Source of the DNA: Candidatus Nomurabacteria bacterium RIFCSPHIGHO2_01_FULL_39_10
GTDB lineage: Bacteria; Patescibacteriota; Minisyncoccia; Phycocordibacterales; UBA9973
Assembly (NCBI GenBank): GCA_001786805.1
Contig: MFTJ01000049.1
Location: 8,908-24,365 of the forward strand
Length of the DNA stretch: 15,458 nt
Direction: 5' to 3'
The first letter of the stretch is position 1. Each line of letters opens with the position of its first letter. The position numbers and the translations under genes are program-made. Of the stretch, positions 11,841 through 15,458 are shown piece by piece. The notes under the pieces are model-generated. The model worked only from the letters and a program-made list of their open reading frames with translations. It searched no databases and was not told where the DNA came from.

Positions 11841-11849
11841 ATTGTATCA
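11841..11849 (-). promoter_or_regulatory. Extended -10 promoter, leaderless start of the methyltransferase-holA unit
   Basis: The minus strand reads TGA-TACAAT at 11849-11841, six bases (ACAAAA), then ATG 11834. The box and spacing are identical to those at 772-780. It fits in the 23-base gap between two genes. Confidence 0.55.
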
Positions 11850-11857
11850 CAATTCTA

Positions 11858-12631
11858 TTATTTCAATAGCTCAAAAGTACTTAAAATATTACTCACAACC
11901 CCTTGTTGAAATAATGAGTCAAGATACTTTGTTTCAATGTGAAAACTAATCATTTGGTTTTTAGATTGATCCGGTATAAGATATAGCTGAGCGAGTCCGC
12001 TACCATATAGATTAAAAAAGGTCCAAGCTTTCCAGTTTTTACCTAAAGCAATTACATTGTTCCCTTCTGTGTCTATTTGACTATCAGATCCCAATAAAAC
12101 AACATTTTGCGAACATTTGCTTTCTGATTCGCATTCAAGTAAAACAACATTTAATGAACAATTTCTTTCTCTGAATTCACACGCCATAATTGTTTTCTTT
12201 GAAGAATCATAGTTAAGAAAAAAAGAGGGGATATCGGGATGTTGCCATATATTGTAAGAAAATTCATTAAGTGGAGATACATCTATGGTAATAATTATAT
12301 TATTATATACAGTCGTATCCAAAGAAGACCTAATTTCCCAGCTAGCAATATAATTAATAAAATCATCTCCATCCCCCGATCCAATTTCAGCAGCTGTAAT
12401 TTCTTTTACTGAGAAATTATCTGGATATTTAAACTTAAAACCCCCATCTTCTTCATTACGGTAGGTCTTCCAGTTTGATATATCTTGAACTTGATTTGAT
12501 TGTTGTTTTTGGGTACCAATAATAGTGGGTATTTCTGCTTTTTTATTTTTATAAATATAAATACCACTAATTATTAATACTATAATTACAATAACCAAGG
12601 AAACCATGGAGCTCTTTTGTAGTCTTTCCAT
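11858..12631 (-). CDS. Membrane-anchored extracytoplasmic protein of unknown function
   Basis: The 257-residue product has one N-terminal transmembrane anchor (about 8-27, MVSLVIVIIVLIISGIYIY) without a lipobox Cys, then a polar linker and an outside domain. The domain begins NWKTYRNEEDGGFKFKYPDN (53-72), a pattern of small PsbP-like or generic surface proteins with a YGF.FKYP motif. It ends NILSTFELL, which is typical of the same group. Residues 151-180 contain a 15-residue imperfect tandem repeat with Cys (CSLNVVLL then CSQNVVLL). The start ATG 12631 is one base after the hepT stop (TAA T ATG), so it is the third gene of the mntA-hepT transcript. No role in toxin function can be read from it. 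Confidence 0.65.
   Translation of the reverse strand: MERLQKSSMVSLVIVIIVLIISGIYIYKNKKAEIPTIIGTQKQQSNQVQDISNWKTYRNEEDGGFKFKYPDNFSVKEITAAEIGSGDGDDFINYIASWEIRSSLDTTVYNNIIITIDVSPLNEFSYNIWQHPDIPSFFLNYDSSKKTIMACEFRERNCSLNVVLLECESESKCSQNVVLLGSDSQIDTEGNNVIALGKNWKAWTFFNLYGSGLAQLYLIPDQSKNQMISFHIETKYLDSLFQQGVVSNILSTFELLK
12096..12185. repeat. 45-bp imperfect tandem duplication inside the membrane-anchored gene
   Basis: Units 12096-12140 and 12141-12185 both begin AAAACAACATTT and share GAACA and TTTCT at the same offsets. About two thirds of positions match by eye. The period is 15 codons, so the frame is kept. Confidence 0.6.
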
Positions 12632-12632
12632 A

Positions 12633-12986
12633 TTATTTTTTACTTAATATCTTTCCGACAGAAACTTTTAGTTTTGGTAAATCGTCTTCAATTATTTTCC
12701 ATAACTGCTGGTCATCCACCTCAAAATAATGGTGAATAAGCATATCTCGAGTCCGGGCAATTTTCTGCCAAGGCACATCTGGGTGATCTTGATAAATTTC
12801 TTTAGATAATCTTTTGACTGCTTCGCCAATTATTTCCACATTACGCGTAACAGCATCTTTGACTTGGCGATTCGATAAAAATTTGTCGAGTGTAAAATCT
12901 TTTGTATCTGAAAGTACATTTTTTATTGAATCAAGAATGTGATTAAGATAGACACTATCTTCCTTCATATAATGTGACAAGTTCAT
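12633..12986 (-). CDS. hepT: HepT-like HEPN ribonuclease toxin
   Basis: This all-helical HEPN protein (DUF86/HepT type, 117 residues) has the catalytic R-x4-H-x-Y motif as RDMLIHHY (R80, H85, Y87). The other conserved helix is RNVEIIGEAVKRLSKE (48-63). HepT toxins cut RNA. In characterised pairs the partner MntA blocks them by adding AMP to the motif Tyr, which is present here. The reading frame overlaps the end of mntA by 32 bases if ATG 12986 is used, or 14 if translation starts at ATG 12968 (MKEDSVYLNHILDSI), which better fits the family start. Neither ATG has a clear Shine-Dalgarno, so translation is probably coupled to mntA. Confidence 0.88.
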   Translation of the reverse strand: MNLSHYMKEDSVYLNHILDSIKNVLSDTKDFTLDKFLSNRQVKDAVTRNVEIIGEAVKRLSKEIYQDHPDVPWQKIARTRDMLIHHYFEVDDQQLWKIIEDDLPKLKVSVGKILSKK

Positions 12987-13248
12987 TCATGATAAAAGGA
13001 CGCATATATTTTGACAAAGATTTTTCCGTGACTAAATCCACCTTCTTGCCAGTTTTATGTTCAAGATCAATCTCAATTCCCGCATGATCAAAAAGAGAAA
13101 TGGGTTTTTTGAAATTTACTAAAATATCCACATCACTCCCTGCTTTTTCTTCCCCGCGCGCAAAAGATCCAAAAAGCGCCACAAAATCGGCCCCATTTTT
13201 GATAAGAGTTTCTTTGATTATTTGACTTGTTTTTTCTTTTTCACTCAT
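12955..13248 (-). CDS. mntA: MntA-like minimal nucleotidyltransferase antitoxin
   Basis: This 97-residue protein is a stand-alone nucleotidyltransferase domain. ALFGSFARGEEKAGSDVDIL contains the GS motif (27-28) and the metal-binding D39 and D41, and the third Asp is D71 in KKVDLV. In the MntA/HepT systems studied, this enzyme adds AMP to the HEPN toxin and silences it. It is the first gene of the unit, overlaps hepT and is preceded by an extended -10 promoter. All three catalytic Asp are present, so it is probably active. Confidence 0.88.
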   Translation of the reverse strand: MSEKEKTSQIIKETLIKNGADFVALFGSFARGEEKAGSDVDILVNFKKPISLFDHAGIEIDLEHKTGKKVDLVTEKSLSKYMRPFIMNELVTLYEGR

Positions 13249-13254
13249 AAACCC

Positions 13255-13263
13255 ATTCTAGCA
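13255..13263 (-). promoter_or_regulatory. Extended -10 promoter, leaderless start of mntA-hepT
   Basis: The minus strand reads TGC-TAGAAT at 13263-13255, six bases (GGGTTT), then ATG 13248. It lies in the 36-base gap after polA; no terminator for polA is visible there. Confidence 0.55.
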
Positions 13264-13284
13264 CAAAAATATATTATTTCACGC

Positions 13285-15213
13285 TTATTTCACTTCTCCA
13301 AAATTATCCCCGCAGCCGGAGTGAACTTCAAGCGGAATACCAGTTTTGTAATGTAGATATGACCTTTCAAGCACTCCTTGCATGGCATTTTTTATTATTT
13401 TGTCAACTTTTTCTAAAACACTTTCGTCTACTTCATAAACAAGCTCATCATGAATCTGAAGTATTAGATGAACTCTATCTAAAAGCCCAGCTTTTTTCAA
13501 ATCTTCGTCCGCATACCTAATGGCAAGCTTTATAATATCTGCGGCTGTTCCTTGCACTGGCGCGTTGGTGGCAGTTCGCTCTGCCATATTTTTCAAAAAT
13601 GGAATTTTGGAATTTATATTAGGGAAATATCGGCGTCTGCCGAATAAAGTCTCGGTACAAGAATTTTTAAGCGCGGAAACTTTAACTTTTTCCATATAAT
13701 CCCGCACGCCGGAAAACTGATTGAAATAATTATCGTAAAATTTCTGCGCTTCTTCACGCGTGCCGCCCAAATTTTTCCGCAAAGCGGAAACCCCCATACC
13801 GTAAATAATGCCGAAGTTTATTACTTTGGCTTTGCGGCGCATTTCTTTGTCCACTTTATCTATCGGCACCCCGAAAACAAAAGAGGCAACTCCTAAATGA
13901 ATATCTTTCCCCTCGTGGAAAATCTGGGTCATTTTTTTGTCGCCGGAAAGCATTGCCACCACTCGCAGTTCAATTTGGCTGTAATCAAAAGCGCAGAGTT
14001 TGTGACCTTTTTGCGCGATAAATCCATTTCGGATTCTCTTACCCAGTTCTGTTTTGATTGGCAAATTCTGTAAATTAGGATCCTGTGAAGAAAATCTGCC
14101 TGTTGTCGAACCATTTTGTAAAAACTTAGCATGTAGTCGGCTATCTGTTCCCGCCATTTTTGGAATTACATCAATGTATGTAGAAAGAAGTTTTTGTAGT
14201 TCGCGATAAGCTAATATTTCTTTTATAATTGGATTTTCTTCTTCTAGATCTTCCAGAATTGAAACCTTGGTGGAAAAATTTCCGCTGGCGCCCTTTTTTG
14301 CCGATTTGCTGGGGACCCTTATGCCCATCTTGCCGAAAAGCACTTCCCCCATTTGCTTGGGCGAGTTAATATTGAATTCGATGCCAGCTATTTTATATAT
14401 TTTTGCGGTTAATTTATCCAGTTCTTCATGATATTCTTCAGATAAATTTTTGAAGTATTTTTTATCAATAAGAATTCCGTAATCTTCCATCTCTCTAACC
14501 ACATGCATAATCGGTTTTTCAATCTCCGAATATACTTTATCTAAATTGTCTTCCTTCAACTTTTTTAAAATATAGTCATAAGCGGTTTGAAAATTGTCGA
14601 CCTGCGCAAAAAGCAAAATATCATCCAGTTTTGGATAGGAAATATCGGAATTGATGAGCCAAAGAGCGATGCTGACCTCTTGAAGCTTGATAGGAGAAGG
14701 CAAATGAAGAGGATTTTTGAGCTGGTCTGGTTGAGCCCGCTCTCTAAAAGAATCCTGCGCGGGCGACCCGAGGACCCGAGAAAATTCTTCTTCATTTGCC
14801 TTCTCGCTCTTTCCAAAAAAGTTTTTTAGCCTTATAAACAAAGAACGAAATTCAAATTTCGCAAACATCGTTTCTATCTTTTTCAAATCAGCATTTTCCC
14901 AAAAAGTTTTTTCGGGCAAAACAAAATCTACTGGCGCGTCAAGTCTGATTTTGGCTAAAGTTTTTGAAAAAAGAGCTTCTTCTTCATTATTTTTCAGAAG
15001 TTCTATAATTCTCGGACTGCAACCTGCCGCAGTAAATAATTCCGGATTTTTCTTGAGCTTTTTATACATTTCCTCAATCGTTCCGAAGTTTGTAATCAAA
15101 ATAGTCGCGGTTTTTTCGCCGATACCCTTGATACCTTTTATATTATCCGAGGTGTCCCCACGCAAACCTTTGTAATCCGGCAAAAGCGCGGGCTTGAACC
15201 CGAAACGCGCCAC
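13285..15213 (-). CDS. polA: DNA polymerase I, main part (3' of an in-frame stop)
   Basis: Pol I fills repair gaps and removes primers. From GTG 15213 this part has 642 residues. The end of the 5'-3' exonuclease is its H3TH region (PALLPDYKGLRGDTSDNIKG, then IKGIGEKTATIL, 8-39). Polymerase motif A is DYSQIELR (410-417), motif B is RRKAKVINFGIIYG (459-472), and motif C is QIHDELV (587-592). The 3'-5' exonuclease Asp/Glu motifs are not seen. Only a vestige (EVSIALWLINSDISYPKLDD) remains, so there is probably no proofreading. The frame continues upstream in the same register, broken only by TAA 15231-15229 where the family has Tyr. GAGG eight bases before the GTG could allow re-initiation. A palindrome is translated at about residues 137-174. 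Confidence 0.93.
   Translation of the reverse strand: MARFGFKPALLPDYKGLRGDTSDNIKGIKGIGEKTATILITNFGTIEEMYKKLKKNPELFTAAGCSPRIIELLKNNEEEALFSKTLAKIRLDAPVDFVLPEKTFWENADLKKIETMFAKFEFRSLFIRLKNFFGKSEKANEEEFSRVLGSPAQDSFRERAQPDQLKNPLHLPSPIKLQEVSIALWLINSDISYPKLDDILLFAQVDNFQTAYDYILKKLKEDNLDKVYSEIEKPIMHVVREMEDYGILIDKKYFKNLSEEYHEELDKLTAKIYKIAGIEFNINSPKQMGEVLFGKMGIRVPSKSAKKGASGNFSTKVSILEDLEEENPIIKEILAYRELQKLLSTYIDVIPKMAGTDSRLHAKFLQNGSTTGRFSSQDPNLQNLPIKTELGKRIRNGFIAQKGHKLCAFDYSQIELRVVAMLSGDKKMTQIFHEGKDIHLGVASFVFGVPIDKVDKEMRRKAKVINFGIIYGMGVSALRKNLGGTREEAQKFYDNYFNQFSGVRDYMEKVKVSALKNSCTETLFGRRRYFPNINSKIPFLKNMAERTATNAPVQGTAADIIKLAIRYADEDLKKAGLLDRVHLILQIHDELVYEVDESVLEKVDKIIKNAMQGVLERSYLHYKTGIPLEVHSGCGDNFGEVK
14694..14805. 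repeat. 112-bp palindromic element inserted in frame in polA
   Basis: Arms 14694-14719 and 14780-14805 start with 17 perfect pairs (GAGAAGGCAAATGAAGA), followed by imperfect pairing. The centre contains GCCCGC (14735-14740) and GCGGGC (14759-14764). It encodes about 38 residues (EKANEEEFSRV...LHLPSPIK) between the exonuclease domain and EVSIALWLINSD. Its size and nested-hairpin plan resemble the 107-bp element in uvrC, but the arm sequences differ. Confidence 0.8.
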
Positions 15214-15228
15214 AACCGCGTCCTCGTC

Positions 15229-15458
15229 TTACAAGATAGTATCGTTGATGCCTTTCTTTAGGGTGTAAACTTGCACTTTTTTATCATCCACCAGTTGCAT
15301 CGTATCCATATCGCCCGAGGCAATGATTATTTTTATACCCCCTCCGCCCTTCAAAAATTTCAGGGCACCTCCCCCTATGTAGGGGGAGGACGGGTGGGGG
15401 TAAAATTGCTCACAAATTGTCCCCAGCACATCATCAGCTTCAAAACCCGGACTATCAT
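15229..15458 (-). CDS. polA: DNA polymerase I, 5'-3' exonuclease fragment (runs off right edge, ends at in-frame TAA)
   Basis: The open frame enters from the window edge with DSPGFEADDVLGTICEQF and continues KIIIASGDMDTMQLVDDKKV, then YTLKKGINDTIL, then TAA. GFEADD and SGDMDT are the metal-binding Asp/Glu motifs of the 5'-3' exonuclease. The next codons after the stop (DEDAVVARFG) continue the family sequence in the same frame. This is therefore the N-terminal part of the same gene, with its true start outside the window. A cruciform-forming insert encodes about 21 residues (PHPSSPYIGGGALKFLKGGG) in the loop between the two motifs. If the stop is real, exonuclease metal ligands and the H3TH clamp are made as separate chains. 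Confidence 0.85.
   Translation of the reverse strand, partial: DSPGFEADDVLGTICEQFYPHPSSPYIGGGALKFLKGGGGIKIIIASGDMDTMQLVDDKKVQVYTLKKGINDTIL
15336..15402. repeat. 67-bp cloverleaf-like palindrome inserted in frame in polA
   Basis: The outer stem TACCCCC (15336-15342)/GGGGGTA (15396-15402) encloses two hairpins. GCCCT (15346-15350)/AGGGC (15362-15366) has an AT loop, and CCTCCCCCTA (15368-15377)/TAGGGGGAGG (15380-15389) has a TG loop. It is G/C-skewed, unlike its surroundings. Confidence 0.85.

Noticed and set aside
13790..13812. Small hairpin TTCCGC-AAA-GCGGAA in polA
   Set aside because: It encodes the conserved VSALRKNLGG region without extra residues, so it is not an insertion.
1..15458. 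CRISPR array, prophage or integrated element
   Set aside because: No regularly spaced direct repeats, integrase, phage structural gene or attachment-site duplication at the tRNA was seen. The 88 bases after tRNA-Lys contain no copy of its 3' end.

Overview
Organism and overall picture. This is an AT-rich (roughly 60% by eye), densely packed bacterial segment. It looks like the Patescibacteria/CPR group, probably a Parcubacteria-type lineage. The grounds are compact gene versions (a UvrC without its C-terminal helix-hairpin-helix, a short DNA polymerase III delta, a Pol I without a visible 3'-5' exonuclease site), a Cys-rich zinc-ribbon protein of a type I associate with such genomes, and many transcripts that appear leaderless. 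The lineage is an inference; no rRNA or ribosomal protein is present to confirm it.

Layout, left to right. Positions 1-151 hold the 5' end of a SpoU/TrmH RNA methyltransferase running off the left edge. Positions 258-765 hold a collapsed AlbA_2-type regulator with its own leaderless promoter and a terminator. From 9708 down to 812, all on the minus strand, lies a DNA-repair gene cluster: a 47-residue membrane peptide, uvrB, uvrA, uvrC, an unusual family-4-like uracil-DNA glycosylase, and the zinc-ribbon protein. A tRNA-Lys(TTT) is transcribed divergently from the start of that cluster (9770-9842). It is followed on the plus strand by a membrane protein gene (9931-10548) interrupted by one in-frame TGA. 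On the minus strand come holA and an isoprenylcysteine-methyltransferase-like membrane enzyme (11834-10707), then mntA-hepT plus a third, membrane-anchored gene (13248-11858), and finally polA (15458-13285), broken by one in-frame TAA and running off the right edge.

How the genes fit together. UvrA, UvrB and UvrC make the excision-repair machine. Uracil glycosylase starts base excision repair. Pol I fills the gaps from both. The window is therefore mainly a repair locus with a nucleotidyltransferase/HEPN toxin-antitoxin pair nearby.

Most striking observation. The repair genes carry many palindromic DNA insertions inside conserved reading frames: three in uvrC, two (perhaps three) in uvrA, one in uvrB and two in polA, plus one between genes. 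Each lies between conserved motifs that stay in frame on both sides, so each is translated as an extra peptide. Three of them (2551-2590, 4445-4481, 8014-8052) share flanking sequence and differ by compensatory changes in the stem, which shows one dispersed family. The architecture recalls the palindromic elements inserted in protein genes of Rickettsia. A second recurrent signal is an extended -10 box (TGN-TANAAT) placed 6-7 bases before the start codon of four minus-strand genes, implying leaderless mRNAs.
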